Of a DNA stretch of 64,000 nucleotides, positions 42,744-53,815 are shown one piece after another. How positions within the stretch are numbered: the stretch's first letter is position 1; each line of letters begins with the position of its first letter. The notes beneath the pieces were generated by a model. That model worked only from the letters and a program-made list of their open reading frames with translations. It did not search any database and was not told the DNA's origin. The position numbers were made by a program, and so were the translations under genes. The DNA comes from an uncultured Methanospirillum sp. (GTDB lineage: Archaea; Halobacteriota; Methanomicrobia; Methanomicrobiales; Methanospirillaceae), in contig NZ_OY764544.1 in assembly GCF_963668475.1 (NCBI RefSeq), positions 1,612,001 to 1,676,000 of the forward strand, written 5' to 3'.

Positions 42744-45700
42744 ATGACAAGAAGTGACTCTGCCACTATTAATTCCAAAGATACAGCATCGCTTCAGAAG
42801 ATAATAGACTCAATTCCTATTGCAACATTCATCATTGGAAAAAACGGGACTGTAATAGACTGCAACAAGGGCACCCTTCGGATATTTGGCGCCGGAAGCC
42901 GTGAGGAGATAGTAGGAAAACATCCAGGTCTTCTCGCACCCCAAACACAAAGAAATGGACGGCCTTCAGATTCTGAAAGCAGAAAATACATACAAAAAGC
43001 ACATGAGACCGGATCAGTAACGTTCTACTTTGATCACAGCACTTTGAACGGTTCTATTTTTTCTGCAAAGGTGACCCTCACTAAAATCGAGTACGAAGGT
43101 GAACCCTGCCTGTTGAGTTCTGTCACCGACATGACCGGACAGGTAAGAATCGAAGAGAACAATACCCTGATTCATGAAAATCCATACGCCCTTGTTGAAA
43201 TGGATCCTAACCTGTCAATTATCGGAGTAAACCAGGCTTTTCTTGAAATGTCAGGGTACAAAAGAGAAGATTGGATCGGAAGATCCTTTACAGACTTTGC
43301 TATAATACGGCGTGACGGCCAGACAGTTAATGAGGCCATACATAACAAGAGAAAGGCAACCGGAAAACTCGTTATTGAGTTTCCATCCGGGGTGAAAGCT
43401 CTTGAATATTCCCATATTCCGGTTATTGATGATACAGGAGAGATATCCAAGATCTTTGCAGTTTTTGCTGATAATACTGATCTTGTCGAAAAGATCAACG
43501 AGGCCGAATCGCTGGTCAGAGAGAATCCGGCTTCCATTTTAACAATGGATCTTACTGGAAAAATACTCTCTACGAACCCTGCATTCCAACAATTATCCAG
43601 GATATCCAAAGAACAACTGCTCACAATGAAAATGCAGGATTTTAAGATCCTAAAAAGAGAAGGACGTTCACAGCAGGATATACTTGCATCCAGGCAGCCA
43701 TCAAGAGGAAGACTCGTTGTTGATTTTGGATGGGGAGTCAGAACCCTTGATTTCACATATATTCCAATTATAAATGCAAAAGATGCTGTAACCTCCCTTG
43801 TTTCGATGTATGTTGATGTCACTGAACTTTTAGAAAAGATCCATGAGTCTGAATCACTTATCAAAGAAAACCCAGCTTCTATCCTAACAATGGATCCTTC
43901 TGGAAAAATACTCTCTACGAACCCTGCATTTCAACAATTATCCAGAATATCCAAAGAACAGTTACTTACCATGAGAGTACAGGATTTTAAGATTCTAAAA
44001 AGGGAAGGACGCTCACTACAGGATATACTTGCATCCAGGCAGCCATCAAGAGGAAGACTCGTTGTTGATTTTGGATGGGGAGTCAGAACCCTTGATTTTA
44101 CCTACATTCCAATCGTGAATGCGAACGATGTTGTGACCTCCCTGGTTTCGATGTATGTTGATGTCACTGAACTTTTAGATAAGATCCACGAGTCTGAATC
44201 ATTGGTTCGAGAGAATCCGGCTTCCATTTTAACAATGGATCCTTCTGGAAAAATACTCTCTACGAACCCTGCATTTCAACAATTATCCAGGATTTCGGAG
44301 GAAAAACTACTGTCCATGAAACTACAGGACTTTAAGATCCTTGAAAGAGAAGGTCTTTCCCTTCAGAGTATTCTTGCCTCTAAACAACCATCGAGGGGAA
44401 GACTTGTTGTGGACTTTGGATGGGCAGTAAGAATCCTTGATTTTACTTATATTCCAATCGTAAACGCGAATGATATTGTGACCTCTTTGGTCTCGATGTA
44501 CGTGGATGTCACAGATCAGATATCCTATATTGAGGAGATCAAGACCTTTATCAGGGAAAATCCACATGCCATCATCACAGTAACTCCTGATCTGTCCATT
44601 ACTGATGTTAATCCTGCCTTTTCACGAATCACAGGATACAGTTCTGAACAAAGTCTAAAGATGAAACTGTCTGATATCAAAGTACTTGAACGCAAAGGAA
44701 AAACTTTAAAAGACTCACTTGCAAGTAAAAAACCAGAGGGCGGAAAACTAATTGTTGAAACTCCCGCAGGACTGCGACACCTTGAATGTGTATATATCCC
44801 AATCATAGATAAAAAAGGAGAAGTTCAGAGATTTATTGAAATATTTACTGATTTGACTGCAGTAAATTCGATGATACAATATTTGAGTAAATCTGTAGCA
44901 CTCATCCAGGAAAACATCAGTTCCATTGCCAGGGGAGATACAAATTTCACGAGCACCGTTCTTGATGCAGATGAACATTCTGCATCTGCAAGAGAGGAAT
45001 TTGTAAAGATCAATACGGCTGTTGAGACTGCACGTAACGCGATTACCCAACTGGTGAATGATTCAAACACGATTGCCAAATCAGCAATAGCCGGAGATCT
45101 CAGTTTTAGATCTGATCCAACCATTCATGAAGGCGACTATCGGGCTATAATTGAAGGGATGAACCAGACTCTTGATTCTATATCAATTCCGATTCAGGAA
45201 TCCATGAAAGTTGCAGAGGCCTATTCAAATTATAACTTCACTGCACGATTCGAACCATCAATAAAAGTAAAAGGGGACTGGACACAGTTTGTTTTTGCAC
45301 TAAACAATATGGGTATCCAGGTTTCCGAAGCAATCTCATTGATTACTAAAAATGTCACTGATCTGGTCACCAGTAGTGAAGAGGTCCATGCAAGTATTGA
45401 GGAGGTTCTTTCTGGTGCACAACAGATCGCATCAAATACCGGTAAAGTAAGTCAGAATGCAGAACAAGGAAATGATGGAATTGCCCAGGTTCTCAAAGCG
45501 ATGGAGGATCTCAACGTTACAGTTGGAGCCGTATCACGAAAAATCGAATCAGTTTCCGTAGCTTCAGATGAGGCAAATAACCTTGCAAAAACAGGTGTTG
45601 AACTTGCCAAACAATCTGAAAAAGCAATGACGGAGATTACACTATCGGCAAACGAGGTTGACTCAATTGTAACAGGGATCAATTCCCAGATGGATGAGAT

Positions 45701-46259
45701 CGGAAAGATAGTTCGTTTAATATCAGATATTGCAAACCAGACCAACTTACTCGCTCTTAATGCAGCTATTGAAGCTGCCCGGGCCGGGGAGGCAGGTAGA
45801 GGATTTGCAGTCGTAGCAGCTGAAGTCAAATCCCTTGCCCAGGATTCACGAAAATCTGCTGAGAATATAGAGGATATGATCGCAACCCTGCAGACAAAAG
45901 CAAAACAGGCAACCGAGGCGATGGGGAAATCCACTCATGCAGTACAGGACGGAAGCTCAGCCCTGAAGCAGACTCTATCTGCGTTTGACCAGATTGCCAC
46001 CACCATAGAAGATATCAACCGAAATACCGTCGAGGTCGCATCGGCTTCGGAGGAACAGGCTGCATCTGTTGAAGAAGTAACCGCCAGTATACAGGAAGTT
46101 TCAAACCTGGTTCAGAATACATCACATGAAGCCGGAGATGCTGCTGCAGCAACCGAGGAAACGAGTGCTTCAATAGAAGAAATTGGTCGTATAATGAATG
46201 GTGTTGTCACAATCGCTGAAAGTATCTCTGGCGAGATGACCAAGTTCAGGGTAGCATGA
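42744..46259 (+). CDS. Methyl-accepting chemotaxis protein with tandem PAS domains
   Basis: The protein is 1171 residues with no membrane helix, so it is a cytosolic receptor. Two diverged PAS domains (about 15-130 and 130-250) are followed by three nearly identical PAS units of exactly 115 residues starting near 255, 370 and 485 ([40 protein letters not shown]), then a fourth, diverged unit (about 600-710). A HAMP-like stretch leads to the MCP signalling domain, with the tip region [20 protein letters not shown] near residue 1000. CheW is encoded directly downstream. Confidence 0.93.
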   Translation: MTRSDSATINSKDTASLQKIIDSIPIATFIIGKNGTVIDCNKGTLRIFGAGSREEIVGKHPGLLAPQTQRNGRPSDSESRKYIQKAHETGSVTFYFDHSTLNGSIFSAKVTLTKIEYEGEPCLLSSVTDMTGQVRIEENNTLIHENPYALVEMDPNLSIIGVNQAFLEMSGYKREDWIGRSFTDFAIIRRDGQTVNEAIHNKRKATGKLVIEFPSGVKALEYSHIPVIDDTGEISKIFAVFADNTDLVEKINEAESLVRENPASILTMDLTGKILSTNPAFQQLSRISKEQLLTMKMQDFKILKREGRSQQDILASRQPSRGRLVVDFGWGVRTLDFTYIPIINAKDAVTSLVSMYVDVTELLEKIHESESLIKENPASILTMDPSGKILSTNPAFQQLSRISKEQLLTMRVQDFKILKREGRSLQDILASRQPSRGRLVVDFGWGVRTLDFTYIPIVNANDVVTSLVSMYVDVTELLDKIHESESLVRENPASILTMDPSGKILSTNPAFQQLSRISEEKLLSMKLQDFKILEREGLSLQSILASKQPSRGRLVVDFGWAVRILDFTYIPIVNANDIVTSLVSMYVDVTDQISYIEEIKTFIRENPHAIITVTPDLSITDVNPAFSRITGYSSEQSLKMKLSDIKVLERKGKTLKDSLASKKPEGGKLIVETPAGLRHLECVYIPIIDKKGEVQRFIEIFTDLTAVNSMIQYLSKSVALIQENISSIARGDTNFTSTVLDADEHSASAREEFVKINTAVETARNAITQLVNDSNTIAKSAIAGDLSFRSDPTIHEGDYRAIIEGMNQTLDSISIPIQESMKVAEAYSNYNFTARFEPSIKVKGDWTQFVFALNNMGIQVSEAISLITKNVTDLVTSSEEVHASIEEVLSGAQQIASNTGKVSQNAEQGNDGIAQVLKAMEDLNVTVGAVSRKIESVSVASDEANNLAKTGVELAKQSEKAMTEITLSANEVDSIVTGINSQMDEIGKIVRLISDIANQTNLLALNAAIEAARAGEAGRGFAVVAAEVKSLAQDSRKSAENIEDMIATLQTKAKQATEAMGKSTHAVQDGSSALKQTLSAFDQIATTIEDINRNTVEVASASEEQAASVEEVTASIQEVSNLVQNTSHEAGDAAAATEETSASIEEIGRIMNGVVTIAESISGEMTKFRVA
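43506..44540 (+). repeat. Three tandem 345-bp repeats encoding PAS units
   Basis: Units begin at 43506, 43851 and 44196 with the same phase (345 bp each, 115 codons). Long stretches are identical between the units, as in TCTACGAACCCTGCATT and CCATCAAGAGGAAGACT. They are recent internal duplications inside the MCP gene. Confidence 0.88.
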
Positions 46260-46263
46260 TACC

Positions 46264-46779
46264 ATGAGTGAGTATGAACAGGTATCCTCTAAAAATATCC
46301 ATGGAGTTAAAACAGAAACAAAAGAAGAGATCCAGATTGTTGAGTTCCTTCTTGGAAAGGATAAATTTGCACTCAACCTTTTTGATGTAAAGGAGATTGT
46401 TGAATATACCCGGATTACACCAGTTCCAGAAAGTGGTCAGTACATCAAGGGAATTATTGATTTAAGAGGAGATATTACCACAATAATAGATCTCAAATCA
46501 AAATTGGGAATCGTATCATCTAGAGATGATCTTAAACGGTCCAGGAATATCGTAATAGATAGTTCAGTGACAAATAGCAAGAGCGGAATCCTTGTTGATG
46601 ATATAGCAACCGTTCTTTCAATCACAGAATCAGAGATCGATAAAAAAGTATGCGATAAAAACGGATCATCGTTCATCCTTGGAGTCATACGACATAAACA
46701 GGGAGATAAGGAATCTGATAATGGTGAACTGGTAATATGGATCGATGTCCCAGGTCTTTTGAGGGATATGGGTCAGTAG
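46264..46779 (+). CDS. cheW: Chemotaxis scaffold protein CheW
   Basis: The protein is 171 residues and starts 4 bp after the MCP stop, so it is in the same operon. The CheW pattern is present: IVEFLLGKDKFALNLFDVKE, IVEYTRITPVPES, YIKGIIDLRGDITTIIDLKS and a final VILGVIRH-like segment. The N-terminal 30 residues are polar. It links the receptor to a CheA encoded elsewhere. Confidence 0.93.
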   Translation: MSEYEQVSSKNIHGVKTETKEEIQIVEFLLGKDKFALNLFDVKEIVEYTRITPVPESGQYIKGIIDLRGDITTIIDLKSKLGIVSSRDDLKRSRNIVIDSSVTNSKSGILVDDIATVLSITESEIDKKVCDKNGSSFILGVIRHKQGDKESDNGELVIWIDVPGLLRDMGQ

Positions 46780-46951
46780 AGGAACTACTATGTCTCCTTA
46801 ATTTATATTATAGGTTTTGGTTTAACCGATTATCACAGCCATTAAAGAAAGAAGACCATGGAAGTCCTATATGGTAATCTCTGGTTCTGGCTATTGGGTA
46901 TCTGCAATGTTTTATGAGAGATTACACTAATTATCTTTTGTTCTAACCAGT

Positions 46952-49075
46952 ATGATTAAAAAGGCTGACGATGAAAGGAGAAAAATACTTGCAGTACTTA
47001 AAGATGATCGGTATTCTCTTTCGATTTCAGCAATTGCTCAGCATACAGGGCTTAATCGCCATATGGTCGCCCGACACCTGGATATGCTTGAATTACTTGG
47101 AAAAGTAAGAAAGTTAGAGAAGGGAACGGCAAAAAAGTATTTACTTGTCAAAAGTATTCCGGTATTCGGTCTGATAGATATAAGTTCAGATCTGATTCTA
47201 ATCCTCAATTCAAACTTAATAGTTCAGTATATAAATGCATCTGCATGTAGATACTTCAATACATCGCTCAATGACTGTATCGGGATACATGTAAACTCGT
47301 TACATTTTCCATTGCTATCTGACTGGGACGTAATTAAGGCATTGAGCTCTTTTTCTTTTGAAAAATCCGAGGTGATTGTTATCCAGGATTTCCACGGGCT
47401 ATGGTTTGAGATAACTATCCTCCGTTTTTCTCTTCTCCACGCATCAAATCAGATTTCACTCATTTGCAGGAATATCACTGAAAAAAGGCGTTCTGAAGAG
47501 GAACTTAAAACAACCCAGCAAAAATACGTTCATGCATTTCATGAATCGCCAGATGGCATTATTATGAGCAACCTCGAAACAGGTGAACTTCTTGAGGTTA
47601 ATCCCTCATATTGCAATCTGGTTGGATATGCCTGGCCTGACTTAGTGGGTAAGACTTCAGTGGAACTGGGGCTATTTGAATCGTATGAATTCCGGAAATC
47701 CCTTATTCAAAATATAAAAAATAGTGATAACAATAAATATCGCTATGACCTGAAAATCCACAATTTATCTGGAGAAATAATCGATGTATCATGTTCATCC
47801 AGTATAATTCATATGCAGGATAGAAATTGTATGCTCACAGTTATCCGGGATGTCAGTGAACAAAAACGGTCAGAGGAGCAGGTACGTAAAACTGAAGCCC
47901 TATATCGTCTTCTTGCTGACAATACCATGGATGTAATCTGGATTATGGATCCTGTAACCTATTCACTTTCCTATGTGTCTCCATCTATCGAACGTCTATT
48001 GGGATGGACTCCTGATCAAATATTACAGATGAAAATTCAGGAGATTATGACAAAGAAAACATATCTCCGGATGATACTAAAAGTGCCTCAGTATATCAAA
48101 GGTCATATAAAAGGGCGATATCCGGATTATTGCAGACTTCGAATAAATTATTTGCATTCAAACGGATCAAAAGTCCCGACTGAAGCTGTTATCACCTTTA
48201 TAAAAGATGAATTCGGAACGATTACACAACTATTGGGAGTCTCAAGAGATATTTCATACAGACTGGAAATAGAAGAAAAATCACGACAGTTTGAGCGCCA
48301 TTACCGTTTATTTGCCGATTCAACCACAGACCTTGTATGGGTAATGGATCCATTATCAAGACAACTAAAGTATATGAGTCCGTCTGTTACTGCAATGCTT
48401 GGCTGGATACCGCGTGAGATCTGCGAAAAACCTTTTGAAAAATTCATTTCTCCAGATATGCGTGAGGAGTTCATTTCCAACTGTAAGATGCATTACCAGG
48501 AATTTCTCGATACTAATAGTACGCGACAATATACGAGTGAACTTCGAATGCTTACAAAATCAGGAGATATTGTCTGGAATGAATTCATATCTCACTATTC
48601 CCGAAACGAAGAGATAGGAGTTGTTGAAGTAATCGGGACATCCAGGAATATCACTGAAAAGAAGGAAGTTCTTCTAAAATTAACAGAAAGGGAAGCAAAT
48701 TATAAGCTAATTTTTGATAACATAAAGGATGTTATCTGGATTCTAGATCTTCAGTCTGATATTTTCACATACGTCAGTCCTTCAATATCACTTCTTTTTG
48801 GATATCAGCCAGATGACATCATGGGGGAGCCTTCTTCTAATATAAATCCGGGCATTATCGATACCATCGGCATTAATCTGCTGAAACAACAGATTTCAGA
48901 TTACCAATCTGGTGATGAAAATGCAGTGTTCCGACAGATGATGAGTATTTACAATCACCAGGATGGCTGTATATTATCTATTGAGACATCAATATCCCTC
49001 ATTCATGCCTCTGATCAGAAATTAATTCAGGCCATTGGTATTTTAAGAGAGGTCCAAGATAATCGATACAAGTAG
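46952..49075 (+). CDS. Multi-PAS protein with N-terminal winged-helix domain
   Basis: The protein is 707 residues. Residues 1 to about 65 form a winged helix (ILAVLKDDRYSLSISAIAQH, GLNRHMVARHLDMLELLGKV), and four PAS domains follow (about 70-180, 185-300, 315-430, 445-565 and a last near 575-700). PAC-type ends such as LLGVSRDISYR separate them. There is no kinase, GGDEF or HATPase domain. This HTH-PAS design is common in Methanomicrobiales, where it may be a one-component transcription factor that senses redox or ligand. A TATA-like TTTATATTATA lies upstream at 46801-46811. Confidence 0.88.
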   Translation: MIKKADDERRKILAVLKDDRYSLSISAIAQHTGLNRHMVARHLDMLELLGKVRKLEKGTAKKYLLVKSIPVFGLIDISSDLILILNSNLIVQYINASACRYFNTSLNDCIGIHVNSLHFPLLSDWDVIKALSSFSFEKSEVIVIQDFHGLWFEITILRFSLLHASNQISLICRNITEKRRSEEELKTTQQKYVHAFHESPDGIIMSNLETGELLEVNPSYCNLVGYAWPDLVGKTSVELGLFESYEFRKSLIQNIKNSDNNKYRYDLKIHNLSGEIIDVSCSSSIIHMQDRNCMLTVIRDVSEQKRSEEQVRKTEALYRLLADNTMDVIWIMDPVTYSLSYVSPSIERLLGWTPDQILQMKIQEIMTKKTYLRMILKVPQYIKGHIKGRYPDYCRLRINYLHSNGSKVPTEAVITFIKDEFGTITQLLGVSRDISYRLEIEEKSRQFERHYRLFADSTTDLVWVMDPLSRQLKYMSPSVTAMLGWIPREICEKPFEKFISPDMREEFISNCKMHYQEFLDTNSTRQYTSELRMLTKSGDIVWNEFISHYSRNEEIGVVEVIGTSRNITEKKEVLLKLTEREANYKLIFDNIKDVIWILDLQSDIFTYVSPSISLLFGYQPDDIMGEPSSNINPGIIDTIGINLLKQQISDYQSGDENAVFRQMMSIYNHQDGCILSIETSISLIHASDQKLIQAIGILREVQDNRYK

Positions 49076-49780
49076 TGTAGGTTGCATAAGATTTCCATGA
49101 TTATCCCCAATAAGAGGCTCTTCGTTGTTTCAAGTGAATAATTTACGTTTCAATTGTCCCTGTCTTGCTTGCTTGACCCCGCAATTAGGACAGACTATTC
49201 TAGGAATTCTACCATTTACGAAAAGTTTGATGTTCAAAAAAGTCTTAACGATGTCATGTTATAGTTGTTGTATCACGTACTTCACATTGTAAGTGATTGC
49301 ATTCTGGGCATGGAAATCGTGTAACTTTAAGAAAGTCAACGCAGATGTCTAATTTTCGCTCTCCTTCTGTGAATTTTTTTAAAGATATATAACAGGGAAC
49401 TGTTAAGCGAAGGGCGGCACGAAAGAGATCCTCTGCAATAACCATAACTCGTATTGAATGGCATCCTACTTCTTCCCCACTAAACAGACGAAGAGCCCTT
49501 TTTCCTAATCGGGGTAGTATGGAAAAAATACCCTCCCAGAGTAGCGAATACATTTTCTTGAACCAGAAAGATAACGAAATACTTTCAATGGTAATGGAAG
49601 GAATGTTCAGATTCTATATTAAACCCTTTGCGGCTTGATTATTAAAAAAGAAACCTATTAAGGCCGAAATAAAAACCAATTGGAGGCGGGAAGTGCCAAA
49701 AACCACAGTACCATTATGTTACTAATTAACTGGGCCCTGGTTCTTGGTTTCCTGCAAGTAGATGAAATTGGACTGATAAT
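49076..49780. other. Intergenic region holding a decayed ISL3 element
   Basis: Apart from the pseudogene at 49130-49553, no gene is seen. AGAGGCTCTTCGTTGTTTCA at 49113-49132 resembles the GGCTCTT start of ISL3 inverted repeats. A GGAGGCGGGA string at 49681 looks like a ribosome site but leads only to a 10-codon frame. Confidence 0.45.
49130..49553 (-). pseudogene. Degenerate ISL3-family transposase, N-terminal part
   Basis: From 49553 a 99-codon frame encodes a helical start and LTVPCYISLKKFTEGERKLD then DFLKVTRFPCPECNHLQCEV, the N-terminal zinc-ribbon region of ISL3 transposases. It meets a TGA at 49254. The frame then runs on with stop codons, and after a shift gives KLFVNGRIPRIVCPNCGVKQ, the second CxxC of the ribbon, to a stop near 49130. 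The catalytic DDE region is lost. Confidence 0.75.
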
Positions 49781-50383
49781 ATGATGTTAAAAATAGAACG
49801 AGGAGATAGTAAAACAGTTAACCAGACTCATAACAAGATTGTAAGATGCATAACTGTATCGGTACTCATGATCTGTGCAGTAATCCTTCTGGCATCCCCT
49901 ACAATCGCTGAAGGTGATATCAGCCAGAATGTAACGATTAATCAGATAGAAAATCACTCAGTAGGAGATACATTTGAGATTACCGGGTTTTGTAAAGATA
50001 AAGATCCCTCATTATATGTGATGGTACACCCAACCAAAAATTACATCGAGATTAAGAATTGGGTTCTTGAGGCAAAGGATCCCCAGTTTAGTTTTGGAAT
50101 CGAATGCGATGGAACTGAAGAAGGATCTCCAGGAAATATCACCCGATTCTTCCCAAATGGAACCAGCGAATCAAAGATTATACCAATGCCTATAAACAGG
50201 ATATATCCAGAAGCCACCGTCCTGCCTGAATCTAATGGAAGTAGTTGGAAGACGACCATTAATGGTACGAACTTCCTGGGAGAACCATTGAAGCCTGACA
50301 CGTATTCAATAACAGTTCTGGCAGTCGGAAAAGGTGATGACATGTTCGTTGGAGCAGCAGATGCTTCATTCACCCTATCGTAA
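49781..50383 (+). CDS. Secreted, probably glycosylated protein (S-layer-associated type)
   Basis: The protein is 200 residues. A signal peptide with a long basic n-region is followed by ITVSVLMICAVILLASPTIA and a site before EGDI. The mature part is a beta-rich domain of the kind seen in methanogen surface proteins with many N-x-S/T sites (QNVTINQ, GNITRFFPNGTSES, NGTNFLGEP). The segment DTFEITGFCKDKDPSLYVMV and the end DMFVGAADASFTLS fit a surface-layer module. Function is not known. Confidence 0.7.
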   Translation: MMLKIERGDSKTVNQTHNKIVRCITVSVLMICAVILLASPTIAEGDISQNVTINQIENHSVGDTFEITGFCKDKDPSLYVMVHPTKNYIEIKNWVLEAKDPQFSFGIECDGTEEGSPGNITRFFPNGTSESKIIPMPINRIYPEATVLPESNGSSWKTTINGTNFLGEPLKPDTYSITVLAVGKGDDMFVGAADASFTLS

Positions 50384-50802
50384 TTTATACTAATATTGTG
50401 ATCAATCACCGCGAAAATCTCATAGAGGGCGTTTAATATATTAGTGCACCATCAGCACCCACTAAACATCCTTTATTGAATAATAAGTAGCACGTAATGC
50501 CGACCGTGGTTTATTCTGTTGATTTCCACAGGATAGACCCCTTTTTTAGCAGATTTCTGAGACTCAGGAGTAAGTGCTGTCACTTTATCAGCGGCTACAA
50601 CAAATCCAATGCTGGTATATTTTCTTAATTTTGAATCGAGGTCTTTTAGAATTGTTTATATGATAAGATCTCACAATTCACAATAGAGTACAAGAGAAAA
50701 CAGAAATATGCCAGACAATAAAGCATTGATTGTTGAGATAAGTAATGAGACCATCATTTTCATTACATTCCGATTAAACCCCGCATATTCAACGTGAATA
50801 CA
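50384..50802 (+). promoter_or_regulatory. Intergenic region with the promoter of the receiver-PAS gene
   Basis: The only clear signal is a TATA-like TTTATATGATA at 50655-50665, about 140 bp before the ATG at 50803. No gene is seen. Confidence 0.4.
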
Positions 50803-53580
50803 ATGCTCTCTCTACTCTACATCGACGACGAAAAGGATCTTCTTGAGATCGGTAAACTCTTCCTTGAAAGGTCAGGAGATTTCATCGTCGATACTTTATC
50901 CTCACCAGATCGAGTTTTGGATATTATCCGCTCAAATCAATACGACGCAATTATTTCAGATTATGAAATGCCAGGAATGAATGGGATAGAACTGTTAAAA
51001 AAAGTCAGATCCGAGTTTGGAGACATTCCCTTTATTTTATTCACGGGCAGAGGACGAGAAGATGTGGTAATTGAAGCGATCAATAATGGGGCTGACTTTT
51101 ACATCCAAAAGGGAGGTGAACCACAATCACAATTTGCTGAACTCGGACATCAGATAAAACAGGCAGTGGCAAAGAGACAGGCAGAATGTTCCCTTGTTGA
51201 ATCAGTTGAAAAACTCAGGGCATCATCTTCCCGCTTTGAGGCACTCATTTTGGCCTCTAATACTGGGGCTTGGGAATATGATAGTGCCGGAAATTTCTGG
51301 TGTAGTCCTGAATATTTCTCCATGCTGGGACGAAATATCAGGGATTTCGGGAGTTCAGAAAACCAGGACATCAAAAAAGTTTGGATTGGTCTTATCCACC
51401 CTGAAGATCGTGAACAAGCGGTCAAAGCCTGGAATTCGTATCTTGCCAATCCCGAAGGGATGTACGAGCATTATTTCCGGATGCTCCACCAGGATGGGCA
51501 TTGGGTCTGGATCCTATCACGTGGGAAAACACTACAGGATTCATCCGGATATTTTACCCCTGTGACGATTGGGACACACATCGATGTGACAGGGCAAAAA
51601 TTGATAGAAGAACAACTTTTGAAGAAAAATGAAGAACTTCAAGCCGCTTATGAAGAGATTATCACTGCAGAAGAGGAACTTCGTACAAATTATAACGAAC
51701 TCGTCAAGAGCAAACAGGCTCTTGAGATTAGTGAAAACAGATACTCCCTGACATTAGAATCGATCAATGACGGGTTATGGGACATAAATATCGCAACAGG
51801 TGTCCTCTTTCTCTCCCCCCAGTTTTACCGGATGTGCGGCTTTGAACCTGATGCCTTTCCACCAGATATAGCACATTGGGCTTCACTTATTCATCCTGAT
51901 GATCAAGAAAGAGTTCAATTATTATTTAATAAAACTCTGATGAACGGGGATGACTTTTTCGTTGAATACCGTGTCCTGCGAAGCGATGATACATACCAAT
52001 GGGTATTAGCGAGAGGAAAGGTTATTGAATGGAGTCCGGAAGGTAAACCACGTCGGTTTTTAGGCACTCATACAGACATTACCGCAAGAAAAGAGATTGA
52101 AGAAAAATTAGACGAAAAGAGTCGAGTGCTACAGACATTAACGGATAATCTGCCAGGGATGGTGTATCGCTGCAGGAATGATCAGAACTGGACAATGGAG
52201 GTCATCAGCGATGGGGTTCTGCCATTAACCGGGTATCAAAAAGAAGAGATGCTTTACAACCGGGATATCTCGTACGGGTCGATAATTCATCCGGATGATC
52301 AGAAAATTGTCTGGGATTTTGTGGAAGATGGGATTATTAATAATAAACCCTTTGAATTGAGATACCGGATCATCTGTAAAGATGGTTCTGTTAAATGGGT
52401 TTGGGAGCAGGGTAGGGGAGTGTTTCAAGGAGAAATATTACAGGCTTTGGAGGGTTATATTGCTGATATTACCCCGGAAATTGCTGCACAAAAAGCACTT
52501 CAGAAATTAGCTCACTCCATCGAACATCTCAAGGAAGGGGTATTCTGGTTTAATAGTGAGGGAATCATTTATGACACAAATATTGCCTTTTCTGAATTTT
52601 CATCCCAATCAAAGGAAACAATTGTCAGATCTCATGTTAGTGTGCTTCCTTTCATCCTCCAATCTAAAACCTGGTCAGAGTTGATGGACCTGGCAAAGTC
52701 AACAGGTTCCATTTCAGAGGGTGCTTTATTGAATATCTCCCCAGATACTCAAAAGAACCTCCATATGAGTATAAGTTACGGTCAATTTGGGGAGGAGAGT
52801 GTTTTTTGTGGTATAATCAATGATCGAACGAAAGAAGAGGAATATCTCAGTGAGGTGTTACGGAGCAGGGAGGAACTTGCATCTGCATATGAAGAACTTC
52901 TCTCATCCGAAGAATCTCTGAAAGACCAATATCTCCAACTCACGAATACAAAAGAAGCTCTTCAGGAAAGTGAGTATAAATTTCGCTCCATTTTTGAGGA
53001 TGCTATCCTCGGTATATTTAAAGTAACAAAGGAGGGCTCTATAATTAACGTAAATCCTGCATTCGCAAGGATACATGGATTTGATACCCCGGATGAGATG
53101 AAAGCAGCCATAACAGATATCAGAAGCCAGATGTACGTTCACCCTGAAGATCGTGACCTATTGCTTCGCCTTCTTGAAGAAAACGGAGAGGTCAGAGGAT
53201 TTGAAGTCGAAAAGTATCGTAAAGATGGATCTACGGTCTGGATATCGGTAAATGAGAAAGTTATTAGATATCAGGATGGAGAGAGTTATTCTCTGGAAGG
53301 TACCATTGAGGATATCACGAGGAGAAAGAAAGTTGAATATGAAAATGGAATTTCTCTCAATCAACTAAGAAAAAACTTCGCTGAATTCTCAATTTTAAAT
53401 GATGGCATTAGAAATCCATTAACTGTTCTCGCTATTTTGGCAGAATCTTGTGATCCGATTATATCTGATAAGATCTCAAATTACATCCAGCAGATCGACG
53501 ACTTGATCAATAAGGTAGACAACCGATGGGTAGAATCAGAGAAAGTAATCTCATATCTCCAAAAACACCATAATTACTAA
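50803..53580 (+). CDS. Response-regulator receiver protein with multiple PAS domains
   Basis: The protein is 925 residues from the ATG at 50803. A GTG three codons upstream is possible. The receiver (about 1-120) has the acidic pair (YIDDE), the phospho-acceptor Asp in DAIISDYEMPGMNG and the T/K residues in LFTGRGRED and IQKGGEP. Four to five PAS domains follow, with PAC ends such as THIDVTGQKLIEEQL and HTDITARKEIEEKL, spaced by coiled linkers. The C-terminus (KNFAEFSILNDGIRNPLTVL) is like a histidine-kinase dimerisation helix but has no ATPase domain. It is a hybrid signalling protein without clear output. Confidence 0.87.
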   Translation: MLSLLYIDDEKDLLEIGKLFLERSGDFIVDTLSSPDRVLDIIRSNQYDAIISDYEMPGMNGIELLKKVRSEFGDIPFILFTGRGREDVVIEAINNGADFYIQKGGEPQSQFAELGHQIKQAVAKRQAECSLVESVEKLRASSSRFEALILASNTGAWEYDSAGNFWCSPEYFSMLGRNIRDFGSSENQDIKKVWIGLIHPEDREQAVKAWNSYLANPEGMYEHYFRMLHQDGHWVWILSRGKTLQDSSGYFTPVTIGTHIDVTGQKLIEEQLLKKNEELQAAYEEIITAEEELRTNYNELVKSKQALEISENRYSLTLESINDGLWDINIATGVLFLSPQFYRMCGFEPDAFPPDIAHWASLIHPDDQERVQLLFNKTLMNGDDFFVEYRVLRSDDTYQWVLARGKVIEWSPEGKPRRFLGTHTDITARKEIEEKLDEKSRVLQTLTDNLPGMVYRCRNDQNWTMEVISDGVLPLTGYQKEEMLYNRDISYGSIIHPDDQKIVWDFVEDGIINNKPFELRYRIICKDGSVKWVWEQGRGVFQGEILQALEGYIADITPEIAAQKALQKLAHSIEHLKEGVFWFNSEGIIYDTNIAFSEFSSQSKETIVRSHVSVLPFILQSKTWSELMDLAKSTGSISEGALLNISPDTQKNLHMSISYGQFGEESVFCGIINDRTKEEEYLSEVLRSREELASAYEELLSSEESLKDQYLQLTNTKEALQESEYKFRSIFEDAILGIFKVTKEGSIINVNPAFARIHGFDTPDEMKAAITDIRSQMYVHPEDRDLLLRLLEENGEVRGFEVEKYRKDGSTVWISVNEKVIRYQDGESYSLEGTIEDITRRKKVEYENGISLNQLRKNFAEFSILNDGIRNPLTVLAILAESCDPIISDKISNYIQQIDDLINKVDNRWVESEKVISYLQKHHNY

Positions 53581-53815
53581 ATTTGCAAAGCTGTTTCAGA
53601 GAAATTCTTGTTTCTTGATTGAATAAGAACAGGAATGTGAGGTTTTTAATTCGTATACTCTTCTTCGATTGGAATTATAGATCCTCATGCTCCTCGCCTT
53701 TGATAATAGTTACATCAGCCACATGGTAATTACTCATACGGTATTCTCATAAAAACTAATGATTCCGGAATAAATATTCAACAAACTATTATCCTGAAGA
53801 TTACGAACTCTGTAT

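Noticed and set aside
43506..44540. Regular repeats that could be mistaken for a CRISPR or satellite array
   Set aside because: The period is 345 bp, in phase with one long reading frame, and encodes PAS domains. There are no short repeats with unique spacers.
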